64,000 bases of DNA from Emiliania huxleyi CCMP1516 (GCF_000372725.1 NW_005199443.1:1-64000); one strand, 5' to 3'. Shown: positions 40,900-53,940, counted from the stretch's first letter. A program made the numbers and translations. Notes: generated by a model from the letters alone, not told the origin.

Positions 40900-43800
40900 T
40901 CATACTCTGAGGTTCGGGAACCGCAACGGATCCTCGGACGCCTGTGACGTGCGGCGTCGCACTTCGATGTCATGGGCGAGCCGCTCCGCCTCCGACTTGG
41001 GGGACGCCCCCCCCGCGCCGGCCGAGCCTTCCCAATCGCGCCAAAGCGAATCCTGGTGGGTGTCGCACATGCCGTCCCACACCTTGAAGCGCAGATTGAG
41101 CGTCCCCAGCTGACGGCCGCCGCCGCTGGCGGCGGCGAGCCTGTTTGGCCGCTGCAGCGGGAGCGGGAGCGGGTGCCCCTTCGCGAGCTCCTCCTTCTCG
41201 CGCGGGACGCGGCGCGCCTCGAGGGCGAGGGTGACGGTGCAGCTCCGCCGGGACGCAGAGCCGCCACCCAAAAAGGAGGCAGGCGTCGGGGTGAGCTTGA
41301 ACTCCTTGATCAGCGGCTCGCGCGAGGCGACGAGCGTGCGCATCTGCGAGAAGGGCGGCGAGCGAGGCGGACGGGCGCAGCACGTAAGGTGGGGCGTGCG
41401 GGGCGGTGTGGTGCCCGTCGGGGCGGTGCGGTGTGGGCCAGCGTGCATTGGTGCTCACCTCGGCAACGTTCTCAAACAGCGCGACGCTCTCGGCGCGCGC
41501 CATCAGCTTGTGCTCCCCAAACGTCTCGTGGTCGAGCACCTCGAGGCCCAGCTTGAGCAGCGGCTCGAGCCGCACCTGGGACATGCCCAAGGTCATGTCA
41601 GGGACATGCCGCGGACGTGTCCGCGAGCTCGAGCGGCGGCTCGAGCCGCACCAGGCAGTCCACCGTCTCGTCCCACGCAGGGTCGATCAGCCCGTCCACC
41701 GCCTTGAGCTCGCGGCCCGTCGAGGCGGAGGTGCGCGCGACGCCCGTCTGCCGCGTCATGTTGGTGTGCCACCCGGCGATGGTGAAGCGGAGGAACGGGT
41801 CGGAGGCGCCCCCGAGGAGCTCGAGGTTGGGAACGCCGCTCGCCCGCTTCACCGTGACGCGCAGCACCGCGAGATCCTCCACCTGCAAGCCGCGGGGGCG
41901 GGAGGCTGGGCGCGCTCCTGCGGTTTGCAGGTGGGCCCCGAGCCAGGCGCACCGGCAGCCGGAGTCGAATCAGCCAGATTCGCACCGCGTTCTGGACGCG
42001 CCTCGCCATCGTCCACTTGCTCTCTTCGTCCAGCTGCCCTCGCGCCTGCGGCCGAGGGGAGCGCGAGCGGGGGTTGCGATCGGCGGGGTGGAGCCTGTAG
42101 CATCGCGCCGGGCCCTCGGCCCACCTCCTCCTCCACCTCCGAGAAGGTGCGGATGATGGTCGGCTCCGGCGGCGCGAGCTGCGCTGGCCCAGAGGTCCAC
42201 GGCATGGTGGCGGGCGAGGCAGGGCTCTTGCCGAGGATGAAGGCCCCCACCGCGCGGGTCGTCGACGCCGAGACAACCTGCCTCCGGCGCGGGCTCGAGT
42301 CCGAGACGCCCTGTCTCGAGTCCGACCCCGACGAGGAGCGGCGCGCGGCCGGCTCGTCCTCGCCATCGACGCCGAGCCGCGTGGGCGTGCGCAGCGGCGG
42401 CGAGCGGGGCGGCGGTGGCGAGCGGAGCGGCAGCAGCGGCGAGGGCCCCGGTGAGGGGGAGGCCGAGCGGCTCGGAGCTGGCGAGTGCTGCTGCGGCGGC
42501 GAGTGCGGGCCGGGCGCCTCCAGCTTGCAGCGGTGGCGGATGTCGCAGACCGCGATCTCCGTCACGGCGTAGAGCTTCGAGCCGGACCCGTACCGCTCAA
42601 CGGCCGGCTCGTTCCAGAGCTCGAGCTGGATGACGTCCTCGAGGCAGTCGGGCTCGAGCACCAGCAGCTCCTGCGGGGGCGAGACGCGAGGCACGGTGGG
42701 CACCGGCGTGCGCGAGGGTCCGGCCCTCGACCGGCCCCGCCTCGCCACGCACCTCCCAGTGCTTGACCTTGGGCCAGTCGATGGCGCGCGTGCGGTGCTC
42801 CTGCACCACCGTCGGGAGCCCCTCCTTGAGCTGCGAGAGCAGCCTGACCTTGACCATCAGCGTCCCCTTGCGCAAGCCCGCGCTCGAGCCGGCGTCCGTC
42901 GCGACGGGCGGCGGCACAAACCCCTCGAGCACCATCTGCAGCTTGACAACCATCCGGTCCTCAAGCGACACGAGCTGCGGCATCTTGGCGTCGAAGACGC
43001 GCGGCGGGCGCATGCGCCGCGTCTCCTCCTTGCCCGAGAGCTTGCGCGTGGTTGCGTCCACCGACAGCAGCACCTGGCAGGGGGGAGGGACAGCGGCGGT
43101 GACGGCAGGGCGGTCTGGTCTCGCGAGGGAAGGGGTAGTGGTCTAGTCTCGCACCACAGAGCCGGCGCCCACGAGTCCGGTGACTGGCGACGCGACGCAC
43201 TGTGCGGTCGCGAGGCCGAGCTGCTTGAAGAAGAGGCCGTTCCTAGCGCACGGCCGCGCGCCGTTTGCACGCGGCTTGTGCACCACGCCGCCAAGCGCGT
43301 CGAGAAAGGTGAGCTTGAGCACGCGCGAGCCCGCCTCGAAGCCCTGCTGGATGTCGCGCGGCCGCTCGCGCGCGATCAGGCGGCGGTTCTCCGCAGTGGT
43401 GAGCTGCAGCGTCGACAAGCAGCCGTGCACGGAGCGGAGCAGCTTGGAGATGGAGTCGGCGGAGGAGCCAATGACGCCGTGGAGCAGCTCGAGGCCCGCC
43501 GACCGTCCAAACGCCGCCACGTCCCTCGTCTTGACCACCTCCAGGCCGTGCTCGGTGACCGCGGCGGCGGCGGCGCGCCACCGGCGGGCCAGCCCGACAG
43601 GGTTGCCAAACCTGCGCATGAGGCGCACGTGCGAGGAGGCGTGTGCGCGGCTTGGGGTGGGCTGAGAAGCAACGGGCAGGGAGCGGCTCGCACATGTCGA
43701 TCGAGCCCATCGCCACCATCAAGTCTCGCATCATCTCGGACGACCACTGCGTGGCGGCGACGGCGGCCAGCGCGCCCAGGCTCGAGAAGACGTCGTGCAC

Positions 43801-46800
43801 CTCAAAGGCAGAGACGGAGAAGGAGGCGTCCGTCACGGAGGCCAGGTTGGAGAGCATCGGCAGCAGAATCTCGAGCCCGTCGGGCACGCGCGGAAGCAGG
43901 CGCTCGATCACCTCAAGCAGCTCGCGCTTGGGATCGGCGACAAAAGTGGCGCCCATCGCCACCGTCGCGCGCAGCTTCAAGGGCGAGAGCGAGACGTGCT
44001 GGAGGTAGAGCTCGCCGCCGGCGCCCGTGACGGCGCCGCGCTGGGTGGCCTCGACGGGCACCGCGATGCCGCCGTGTCGCAGCGCGCGGAACGTCGAGAC
44101 GAGCCGCCTCGAGCTGCCGATGGGCACCACCTGCCTGCCGGCGGCCGGGCCGTCCTGTGACCACTGCGTCTGCGAGAGGGCCTTGAGCAGCGCGAGGTCG
44201 AGCACGAGGTTGAGCGGCGCGACCTTGGCCTCCACCTTCTTGAACGAGGCGTGCGCGTGGTTGAGGCGGCGGTCCGCGTCCAGCTTGAGGAAGGGCTTGA
44301 CCGCGCCGCTCGAGTCGGGCTCGTCGGACCACAGCACCAACGGGTTGAAGGACTCGTTGAGGAGGTTGTCGACGGAGAGGGAGCCCACGCCGCACGTGAT
44401 GCGCGAGGCGGCGCCATCGGAGACGAAGCCAATATTGATGTGGCGCAGGTTGAGTTGCAGGAGCTCCTTTGGCGCGGCGTCGATGATGGCGATCGAGAGG
44501 CCGTGCAGCTCGAGCTCGACCGAGTAGCTCAGCGGCGACTGCGCATCCTCGGCCGGCACCGCGGCGCCCGGCGCCAATGCCAGCCGCCTCAAAGCTGGCG
44601 AAGCGCCCACGGGCGGCAGCAGCATGTCGCTGGGCAGCAGGAGCCGGCCGCTTCCGGCAGGGTAAGGCCTTGACTGGGGGCCGGCGCGGGGGCCCGACGC
44701 GTCCATCTGCTCGGAGGCATCAATCTGCTTGGTCACGCGGAGCACCCGCGTGTCGACGCCGCTCTCGTGCATTATCACCCGCCCAAAGGCGACGCGTCCG
44801 TGCTCAGCATCCCTGAGTGGGCGAACTGCGTAGAGCTCGCCGAAGCCAAACTGCACATAGTGGCTCATGCCGCCGGCCGCCTCCGGCTCGCACGAGGACA
44901 GCAGCACGCTGAGGCTGGAGGCGGCCTTCTCGCCCGCGGCGGCGGACCCCTGTCGCACGAGTCGGTTCTCGTCCCAGAGCAGCGGCACGTCGCCACTGCC
45001 GGCGGGCAGCACGTCCCAGACCAGGTCGCGCTCGGCACCGCGGCCCGAGGCGGGAAGCCTGACTGCGAACCAGAGGTCCGAGTCCAGCTCGTTGCGAATG
45101 CAGCACGGCGGCGACGCGGAGGCGTCCTCCACGACCACGAAAATGGTTGGCGCCGCCTCGCGCAGCGCCAGCCGCACGACCGTGTTCGTGCCGCCGCCTG
45201 CACCTCCTCCTTGCGCGCGGGCAAAGAAGTGCATGTCGGACATCTCGGAGAGCGACAGCGAGGGCGACCAGACCGACCCCTCCGTCGCGAGCCGCACGCG
45301 AAGCCGCAAGCGCGAGAGGAGCTTCCGCCGCGCGCCGTCGTCGCCCGCGCCGTCGGAGTCGAGCTCAAAGTGGTAGATGGGGCAACACGCCGACGGCGGC
45401 AGCGATGGCAGCGAGCCCGCGCCCCCCCTCGCCGGCTCCGGAGCAGGAGATCGGCCGCGGGCGCGAGACCCCCGCTCGGCGAGGGCGAGGAGGGAGCTCA
45501 GCGAGCCCGAGGAGCCTTCGGTGCGGGCGAGGGCGGTGCTATTGGCGGAAGCGAAGGTGGCGTGCGGCCGTCGCACGATATCGGAAAGCTTCCGCGCGTG
45601 CGGCTTGGCGTCGTCGGCCGCAGCGTGCGACGCGAGGTACTGCAGTGGCACGCCGAGCTTGTTGACGAGCATGACGCGCGGCTTGATGGAGACGATGGCG
45701 GTGTGGGGCACCGCCTCCTGCGCCTGCAGCTGCGTGCTCACGCCGAGCACGCCCGCGCCGCCGCCGAGCCACGCCTCGCCCGAGTGGGTTGCAGCGTGCG
45801 TCGAGATGGGCGTCGAGACGGCGCCGCGCAGCACGCGGCAGAGCTGCGCCTCGTGCGGCTCGCAGATCTGCAGCGGCTCGCCGCCGGCCCCGGCAGGCAC
45901 CTCGACCTGCTGGTTGCGGGTGATCGCCCGGTTCGTGCCGAGCAACTTCACCGCGATCCGCGCCGTCGCGCGCGTCTCGGCCTCACGCAGGCAGAGGAGC
46001 GAGAGCGCCTCGGCCCGCAGGCGGCAGCCCCTCTCGGCGATCGCCCGCTCCGGAGAGGGAAGGAGCGGCGCGGCGGAGGTTGTGGCGGCGACGTACTCGA
46101 GGCTGACCGTGGTCTGGTTGATGACCGCGATGTCGGCCCACACCACGATGCGCAGCGGCTGGTTCGCGCCGCCCTCGGTAAGCTGGACCCACACCTCCAT
46201 CTGCTCGTTGAGCCGGACCCGCGCGAGGAACCTCGAGCGCTTCGGCTTCGACTGCTCGCGCGGGAGGCGGCCGCGCGACCGCTTGTACTCCTGCTTGCGC
46301 TCAAAGGTGGACAGGTCGAGCCGCCGCTCCATCAGCGCCCAGGCGACCTGCGAGCGGTCCATCGCCTCGCGAGCCTTGAGCCGCACCTCCGAGCGAGGCA
46401 TGTACCCCGCCCTCTCCTCCCCCCCCGCCTGCGCGCCGCGGCCGCTCTCCCTGCCGCCGCCCTCCCCGGCCGCGTACTCGCTCGCCGACTCGATCCCGTC
46501 CTCCACGTAACGGAGCTCCAGGCTTAGCGGCTGGTCCTCCTCGAGCAAGAAGGGCGCCATCAGCTCACAGTGGTCGCCGATCGGCAGCGCGTCGCGAATC
46601 CTGAGAGCCACGCCCTCCTCCTCCGCGCCCCCGGCTCCCGCCCCGCCCACGCCCCCGTCGCCTCCGTCTGCCCAGTCGTCGCCGGCACTCCCGCCCTCCC
46701 CGGCGCTGGCGCCCTCTCTGGAGCCGGCGCTGCCCGCGCGGTCCTCAGCGTCGGCCGACGATCCCCTGAACCCGCGGTCCGGCAAGAAGCGACGCGCCGC

Positions 46801-49800
46801 GGCGGCTGCTCGCGCGAGAGCTCCTTGCGGGGGCGATGTCACGGCCGGCGAGAGCGGCAGCGCCGGCGGCGAGAGCGGCAGGGGAGCAGCCGCGCCGGCG
46901 GAGGCAGTCGGAGAGGGCGGGCGGCGTGGCGCCAGGGCGCGCGAGACCGGAGCCGAAGTCGAGGGGGCGCGGCTGTGGGTGCGGCTGTGAGCCTCGGCGA
47001 GGGCGGCCGGCCCTGCTGGCGCGAGGGCGTGCGGCGCGGACAGCGTGAACTGCAGCCCGATCGGGAGCCGGTTCTCGAGGGTGTACTTTGGCAAGATGAG
47101 GATCGAGATGTCGGGCACCGCGCCCCAGGTCGGGTGCTCGATGTGGGTGCACTTGCGCTGGAGGCAGACGAGGGCGCGGCGCGGCGCCTCCCCGCGCGAG
47201 TCGTCCTCGTCGACCACGCCCGACAAGTCGCCGAGGGCGGCGTCCGAGTCGCTTGGGAAGGGGGCGAGCGCCTGCAGGTGCGCCTCGTCAGGCACCGGCC
47301 GCACGTACACCCGCGTGCCAGAGGTGAGGTGGAGCGGGACGTTGAGCGTCTTTCCGGACGCGATGCAGGTCTCGAGCAGCACGCCTGGTGGGGCAGGAGG
47401 GGGGGGGGGGGGGGAAACGGCGTGCGAACCCCCGGGCGGGGCGGGCGGGCGGAATGGGAAGGGAGGGGGGGGGGGGGGGGGTCGTCGCACCGCAGTCGTC
47501 GGAGCGCATGCCGCGCGACTCTGCCGAGTAGAGCGACTCGAACCGCACCAGCACCTTGCACCGCAGCGGGTTGTGGAGGCCGACGTTGGAGCGGAGCAGG
47601 ACGTGCCGGCCAGCGCCCGAGCGGCTCACCTCCGAGACGACGACGGCCTCCGGGCTCACTCCTGGCGTGGCCTGCCAGACGCGGTGGCTCGAGACGCGGC
47701 ACTCGGAGAGGGAGATGCGCAGCTCGCCGCCCTCCCCGTCGCCCTTCCACACGAGCCGCGCCGGGTCGTCGCGGCAGACGAAGCGCACGCTGATCTCCTT
47801 GTCCACGAGCGCCTTGTCGCGGCGGGTGAGCTGGTGGGAGGGAAGGAACGCCGAGTCCTCGCGAAGCTCCCTCCAGGACGAGTCCGCCTCCGACAAGCTC
47901 GACCTGCTCTGGCCGCCCACAACCTCGGCCTGGGCGCGCACGGAATGCTCGTCGGAGGCGCGGTCGTCAAGCTTGAAGGTGTCGACGACGTCTCGCTCGC
48001 GGCCGTGGCCGTCTTGCCGGAGGCCAAAGACGCGGCCGGCCTCCTCGACGGTGGCCTTGAGGGCGAGCGAGGCGTTGAGCTGGAGCACCCGGTCCGAATA
48101 GGCCTTGGCGTAGAGCTTGCGGCTGTGCGGCGGCTTGAGGGCGAAGGCGTACGCCACGAACGGCTCGCAGAGCGGCTCCAACTTGTTGAGGCTCAGGTTG
48201 AGGTAGGCGGCCTCGAAGGCGAGCGAGGCGGAGAAGAGCGCCTTCTCCGCCGGGCCGAGGCCGGAGAGCGTGGGGGCGAGGGCGGCGCTCGGCGGCGCAG
48301 CGCGGTGCAGCTCGAGCTCGAAGACTGCTTGGCGGAGGGTGAGGTCGAGCATCGGCTGCGAGGAGAAGTGCTCGCCGTGGAAGGCGAGGCGGAGCCCGCT
48401 GATGGATGCACGCAGCATGTGGGCTGCGCTGACGAGCGACGTGGACCGAGGAGAGGAAGCTGGCGGCGCGGGCTCTGGCGTCGCGTCGGCGTCCGAAGGG
48501 GCCGCCGCCGGGAGCCCGGCCGCCGCGGCCTGCAGCACGGTGAGGTCCTGCGCGGTCAGATTGAAGACGGATTCCGAAGAAGGCCCCTCGGTGCCCGCGT
48601 CTGAGTCGTCGTCGCCTGGCGCGTCCGGCGTGCTGAAGGAAACGAGAGTCTCGGCTGCGACGTGGCCCAGCGTTGGAGCTGCCTCGTCGTCTTTGCCGCG
48701 GGCGAACAGTGGAGAGGCCGCCCTTCGCTCGAAGCTGGCGCGCGCGGAGGTGGAGGCGGCGCGGACGTCGATGGCGGCGAGCCGCCGAGTCTCCGCGGCC
48801 GACCCGTTGGCCTCGCGCGCGGACGCCTCGTGGCGGAATGTGAGGCGGGTCGGGTCGAGCACGAAGTGGTGCTCGTCGGACGAGGCGAGCTCGATCACGC
48901 CGTCGGAGCGCGCGTCGAGCATGCACGTGAGGAGCGACACCGCGACGTCGATCTCGAGCAGCTCGTGCTGCGGGCACGAGCTCGCTGCGAGCGCCCTCTC
49001 TCGAGGCGCCGCCCGCTGGCCGCGCCGCGCGTCTGGCTTGGCGTCGGCGATCCCGATCGCGAGCGCCCACCCGCTCTCGCGCTGCGAGTGCAGCTTGGCC
49101 TTCTCCACGGTCTCAACGTCGCAGGGCAAGATGAAGAAGACGTCGCGCAGCGAGAGGCTAACGGACCGGCGCTCGCCGCCGAGGACGAGCGCGTCGGAGA
49201 GCGCGACAGCCGGCGATGCGGTGGTCGAGGCCGCCGGCGCCTCCCGCCGCGCCTCCCGCGCCTCCACCTCGTCGGCCAGCCTCCACGGCCTTGTCGGCTG
49301 CCCGGCCCGGCCTGCGCCCCCGTCCTCCAGGCGAGAGAGGAGCGGCACGCCATCGCAGCGCTGCGCGGAGTGGTCTGCGGGGGCAAGGTCGAGCGGAGCC
49401 GGCGCAGTGAGGCTCGTCATCGGCATGGCGGCGACAGCGCGCGGCAGAAGGCGCGGCCGAGCGTGCTCGGCTGCCGCTGCCGACCAGCGCGAGAGGTCTG
49501 CGGTGAGCTCTCCCAGCAGGACGGCGGCGGCGCTGCGGATGGACGCCCGCACCTCCTGGTGCTGCTGCGGCGGCGGCGCGTCTGCCGGCGGCGTGCCGGC
49601 GGATGGGAGCGGCTCGCCGAGCGTGGTGGTGAGCATGCGCAAGGTGAGCATGTCCGCCGCGCTGCGCTGCCGGGGACGGCGGCGGCCGGTGGTGGCGCTG
49701 CCCGGCGGGGGTGCACACGGCGCAACCAGCTCTCGGAAGGGCATCGAGCGCTCGCCCGGAGCATGCGCGGAGCCGAGGGAGGGAGAGGCCGCGTCGGCGA

Positions 49801-51883
49801 TGTGGAAGGCGCCAATCGCGACTGCGAGTTCGGTCGTGCGCCGCGCCTTTTGCATTCGGAGGCTCAGGCCGCCTTGAGGGCCGGCGGGGCTGCCTGTCCG
49901 GCCGAGGCAGAAGCGCGCGATCGGGCCGCCGGGAGCGCCGGCGAGGCGGGGGGGCAGCAGCGTGAGCTCCGCGCCATGCAGCTGCACGTGCAGCTGAATG
50001 CGGCAGGGCTCCTCGCGGTAGCCGAGCTCGCGCAGACCGGGCGCGAGCTCCTCGGGCGGGGGCGGGTCGTACATGAGGTGGTCCGCCACCGCGAAGAGCT
50101 GCCGCGCCCGCGCCTCCAGCGCGGCCAGAGGCGGTGGCGGCGCCTCCTCGCCCAGCTCGAACGCCTCGAGCGCGGCGCTCCACTCGGGCAGCGGCGCCGG
50201 GCAGGGCGAGACCTCGGAGGCGGCCACGCCGCTGCTGCCGACGAGGAGGGCGTCTGCGCCCAGGCGGTCGCACAAGCCGCCCAGCCGCGCGCGCCACGCG
50301 CGCCGCTGCTGGGGCGAGGACAGGGCGTGGCATGCGCCGGCGGCGCGAGCGTACGCCAGCATGTGGGCCGAGAGCGCCCTCAGCTCTGTCTGCCCGGCGG
50401 CGCCGCCCGAAGAGGCCACGTCCGCCTCGGAGGAGCCTCTGGCCAACGTGCCAGCGCGCGCCCGCTCCGCCGCTCGGCGTGCGGTGGCGGCGGCGCGCGC
50501 CACGAGCCGCTCCAGCTGGGCGGCGGTCGCCTCCGCCTCGCCCGCGCTGCACCGCTCGAGCGCGAGTGAGTACCAGCCGCCGTAGCCGGACGACAGCTCG
50601 GTGAGGCGGCCGAGGGCGGCGTGCTGCTCGGGCCGCAGCGCGAGCCTCGCCGCCGCGCCGCCCGTCGTGAGCGAGACGCGGCGCGAGTTGACGAGGTCTG
50701 GACGATACGACGTGGCCACCCGTATCTCGAGCCAGCCGTCCCCCTCGCCTCCTCCGCCCTCGCCTCCTCCGCCGCCGCCGCCCTGCCGCATGTCGAGCAC
50801 GGGCGCCATTGAAGGCGCCGCCTCTGCCGGCGCCGCCGCCGACTCAGCACCTTCGGCCGGCTGCGGACTCGGGACGGACGCCTCGAGCGGCTCCGCGTGC
50901 AGCCGGAGGCCGCGCATGCGCACGCTGACCCGCTGCGGCGCCACTCCGGCGACGGTGGCGGCGGGCGGGTCTCCGAAGCGCAAGGTGATGGAGGCGGCGC
51001 GGATGGCGAGGAGCGCGTCTGCGGGCTGGTCGGTGTAGACGAGGTCGAAGCGCGAGACGGCGATCTTGAGCTGCGGGAGGAGCCGCTGCCGCACGAAGCG
51101 GCTGGCCGCGCTCAGATGGGGCGGCGGCACGGCGCAGCCGCCGCCGGCGTGCGCTGCGACCACGTCCGCCGCTCGCCCGACCGCCCACTCCTTGACGCTC
51201 AGGAGGTAGTCGAGCAGCACGGCCTCCCCGCCGTACCACTCGGGCGCGCCGCAGGGCTCGTGCAGCATATGACACCCCTCCAGCCGCAGCGTCACCAGCC
51301 GCAGCCCGCTGCTCGGCGCCGGCACCGCCGACTCGCCGCCGTCGCCTTCTTCCGTGTCTGGCCGCCGGTGGCCGCGCAGGAGGGAGAGCAGCGCCAGCAC
51401 CGAGAGCTCGAGTGATAGCTCGTCGATCGAGAAGCAGTGCAGCCGCGACGGCAGGAACATGCCAAGAGCGCAGCCATTCACGGTCTCGCGCTGCGAAGGG
51501 TCAAAGAGCTTCACGCCGCTCAACCCAACGGTGAGACCGCGTCGCATCGAGAGGCCGAAGTGAAGCCGGCGGCACTCGATAACCTGCCTCAACAGCCGCG
51601 GGGCCACGACTAGCTGCATGGTGAGCAGCAATGCAAGCAGGAGCACGAAAACCAGGACATACACATTGCTCCTCCCCTCCTCGCCTGGCGGACGCTCGGA
51701 GAATGCGAGAACCTCGTCGGAGTACTGGCCACTGCCGACCACGGCCGGCGAAAGAGCGACAGCCACGGCCGGCGAAAAAGCGACAGCCACGGCCGGCGAA
51801 CGAGCGACAGCCACGGCCGGCGAACGAGCGACAGACGGCGCTCGGCTGGCGAGGCGATGGAGGAAGTCCACCGCTCGGTCCAT
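40900..51883 (-). CDS. Giant bridge-like lipid-transfer protein (VPS13-like) with TM anchor and C2 domains
   Basis: One gene of about 3,500 codons. Exon 1 is 51,883-47,491; exon 2 runs from 47,384 to about 43,700; several exons follow to the stop at 40,900. N-terminus: 24-bp repeats giving SPAVAVAR-type octapeptides (residues 19-50), a transmembrane helix (YVLVFVLLLALLLTMQLVVA, about 74-95), then a chorein-like start (RLHFGLSMRRGLTVGLSGVK). Most of the length is repeating beta-groove-like sequence. Late in exon 2: SVELELHGLSIAIIDAAPKE, LNLRHINIGFVSD and KVEAKVAPLNLVLDLALLKA, the VPS13 C-terminal region. The next exon has RERPRDIQQGFEAGSRVLKL and FFKQLGLATAQCVASPVTGL, like the VPS13/ATG2 C-terminal helices. 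The end holds at least one C2 domain (LRVTVKRASGVPNLELLGGA...SDPFLRF) and probably two more. Role: bulk phospholipid transport at ER contact sites. Intron 1 (47,385-47,490) is GT-AG with long C tracts. Confidence 0.85.
51739..51834 (-). repeat. Four 24-bp in-frame tandem repeats
   Basis: Units CCACGGCCGGCGAAnnAGCG plus ACAG at 51,739, 51,763, 51,787 and 51,811. They encode SPAVAVA-R/F/L octapeptides in the lumenal/N-terminal leader of the lipid-transfer protein; 24 bp keeps the frame. Confidence 0.95.
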
Positions 51884-52225
51884 CAAAAGGCCACTAAAAA
51901 GAATTTTCCCAATAAAAAAGTAATAACGTGTCGCGCAGCGGAGCTGGAATAGGACCGCCGCGAGCGGCGTGGCGTGGAGCGGTTGTGCACCCCTCCGGGG
52001 GCCCCTCTGCGCCGGGGAGGCGATGTTGGAGCTAGGACGCAAGCGTCGGTCGCCCTTTTTCAAACTCGGGGCCCACTCCGCTACGCTCCGACCCGAATTT
52101 GGAGGGCCTAAAAGTTTAAGGTATTGCTGCGCAAGCCTAGCACTAACACCCCCTCCTCTCACAGCAGTTCGGACTGGCACCAAGAAAGTCACAGCTGGCG
52201 ACGGCCCCTTATCACACCGGCTCAC
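51884..52225. other. 5' region of the giant gene; no gene seen
   Basis: A/T-rich stretch at 51,893-51,930, then GC-rich sequence. No supported gene. Presumably promoter and 5' leader of the minus-strand lipid-transfer gene. Confidence 0.4.
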
Positions 52226-52900
52226 CACCGGAGGCCGCCTAAGCGACTCCGTTAAGAACGGCAATGCACTCCGCACCATGCACAATGCCGCTCTCCCCGC
52301 ACGCTAGCTCGTTCACCGTCTGCCACGCCACGGCGGTGTGGAGGACGACAGACAAGCGCTGCATCTGCAGCCCGTGCCAGTTCTTGGTGGTCCATGTGAC
52401 CTCGTCCAGGTGCTGAGCGTGCGAAAGTTTGTTGCTCAGCTGGTTCGCCGCCTCCCTCAGGGTGCTGCGAACCTCCTTTCCAAAGCCTCCGAGGCCTCAA
52501 AAGGAAGCGCATAAAGAAAGTCGGGGTCGCAGCGAGCGTCGCGCAGCAGTTGAGCATGCTCGTGCGTTGTTTAGGACGCCACGCCAATTATCTGCGCGCC
52601 CATCTGTTGCCTGGCATCCCCTGCGAATTCGTCGCTCGTGATCAGCTCCGCTGCCGCTCGTAGCAACCAGTGCCGTGTCGAGATGAAGCTCCGCGACGAC
52701 GCCCGTGGACTGCACGCGCAGGGAGAGGCGCACGAGCTCCCGCACGGCAAGCGACTTCTCGGCATGCGCCGCCTGACGCCTGTCGGCATCCCATTCTTGC
52801 AAGCAAGCCATTTCTACCGACGACCGCGTATTGGTCGCGGAGAGGACGGACGTTTTGGTACGTTTTGGCACCAGCTGAAGGCTTGCACGGACAAGAGCCC
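52226..52900 (-). mobile_element. Copia-type LTR retrotransposon fragment (3' pol)
   Basis: The segment 52,226-52,445 is nearly identical to 62,116-62,310, which lies just past a copia-type reverse transcriptase. It encodes pieces resembling the RNase H end of copia polyproteins on the minus strand. The rest, to about 52,900, looks like related pol sequence. A broken fossil; no LTRs are recognised. High identity with the other copy suggests a fairly young age. Confidence 0.6.
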
Positions 52901-53034
52901 GTTGCCAACCGCACTTTTGCCAGAGCCTCGCGAATCAATTGGCCTCCGCTCAGGTGTGAACACGTAACACGTATTCGATACTTATTCGCTGCGGTCAAAA
53001 CGAACGTTTTATAGTACGCGGCTCCACGTCCACA

Positions 53035-53940
53035 CTACCACGTCCCCCCTCCCGCACCCGGCTCGAGCAGCTCGCGCCGTAGCGGCTCGGCGGCCACCAT
53101 CCGCTCCCACACCTCGGCGCGCAGGGCGGCGCAAACGGGCGCGCAGACCTCTGGCTCCTCCGCCACCGGCCCGGCTCCGCCTGCGGCGGCGACGGCGAGC
53201 GCGACGCGCGCGTCGTGGCAGGGGCGCGAGCCGGGGCAGCCGTGCAGCCGAACCAGCTTGCCGGCCAGCTGCCGCGCCTCGGCCGCGCGGTCGGGCTCCG
53301 CCGCGAGGAAGGCGCAGCCGAGTGCCGCCGAGCGCGACCAGCAGGCGGCGTCGCGCGCCTCGATCGCGTCCGAGAGGAGGGCGCGGTAGGAGGCGTCGCA
53401 GTGCGCGCTCGCGGCGCGCGCCTGCTGCTGCCTCTCGCTCAGCGCGTCCCACAGCGCGGGAGGCACCTCCGCCCGGCTCGCGCACTCGCTCAGCACGCTG
53501 GCGTGCTCCGCGGCCGCCATCCGCACGCAGTGCAGCTGCCGCTGGAAGAGCGAGGCGAGGAGGCGGCGCAGCCGGCGCGCCTCGCGCCCGCCGCCGCCGG
53601 CGCGCTCGATGGCCGCCTCGACGTACCGCTTGGCGCGCAGCATCTCGTCGCTGGCGGCCGCTGTGACGGCGCCAGTCTCGAGCTCCACGAGCCGCAGGTG
53701 CGCCGGCCGCACCAGCAGCGGCGGTCCGGAGCCCCAAAAGCCGTCCGACATGGCGGCGCCCTCTCCGGAATCCAGCGCGACGGCGAGCCGGCCGCGCGCC
53801 GAGTCGTAGGACTTGGCGACACCGACCTGTCCGTTGAGATCGGCGCGGGCAGTCAGCCCTTGCAGCTCCACCCGCTGGCCCACAAAGTCGCTCGGCAGGA
53901 GGTTCACGCTCGTGGTGGTGGCGCGCCCGCGTGGGGGCAT
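53035..53940 (-). CDS. Unknown protein with N-terminal SH3-like domain, 301 aa
   Basis: ATG 53,940 (MPPRGRATTTSVNLLPSDF). Residues 20-85 (GQRVELQGLTARADLNGQVG, SARGRLAVALDSGEGA, LLVRPAHLRLVE) form the small SH3-like barrel that algae often place beside MYND or ankyrin domains ('LNG--G-V...L-VRP-NL'). The rest is helical and Arg/Ala/Glu-rich, with several Cys in the last 100 residues (LHGCPGSRPCHDARVAL, EEPEVCAPVCAAL). No catalytic motif recognised. Single exon, ordinary composition for the region. Confidence 0.7.
   Translation of the reverse strand: MPPRGRATTTSVNLLPSDFVGQRVELQGLTARADLNGQVGVAKSYDSARGRLAVALDSGEGAAMSDGFWGSGPPLLVRPAHLRLVELETGAVTAAASDEMLRAKRYVEAAIERAGGGGREARRLRRLLASLFQRQLHCVRMAAAEHASVLSECASRAEVPPALWDALSERQQQARAASAHCDASYRALLSDAIEARDAACWSRSAALGCAFLAAEPDRAAEARQLAGKLVRLHGCPGSRPCHDARVALAVAAAGGAGPVAEEPEVCAPVCAALRAEVWERMVAAEPLRRELLEPGAGGGTW

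Noticed and set aside
48270-50569. Long plus-strand frames opposite the lipid-transfer gene
   Set aside because: Shadow frames of a GC-rich coding exon; Arg/Ala/Gly-rich with no domain.
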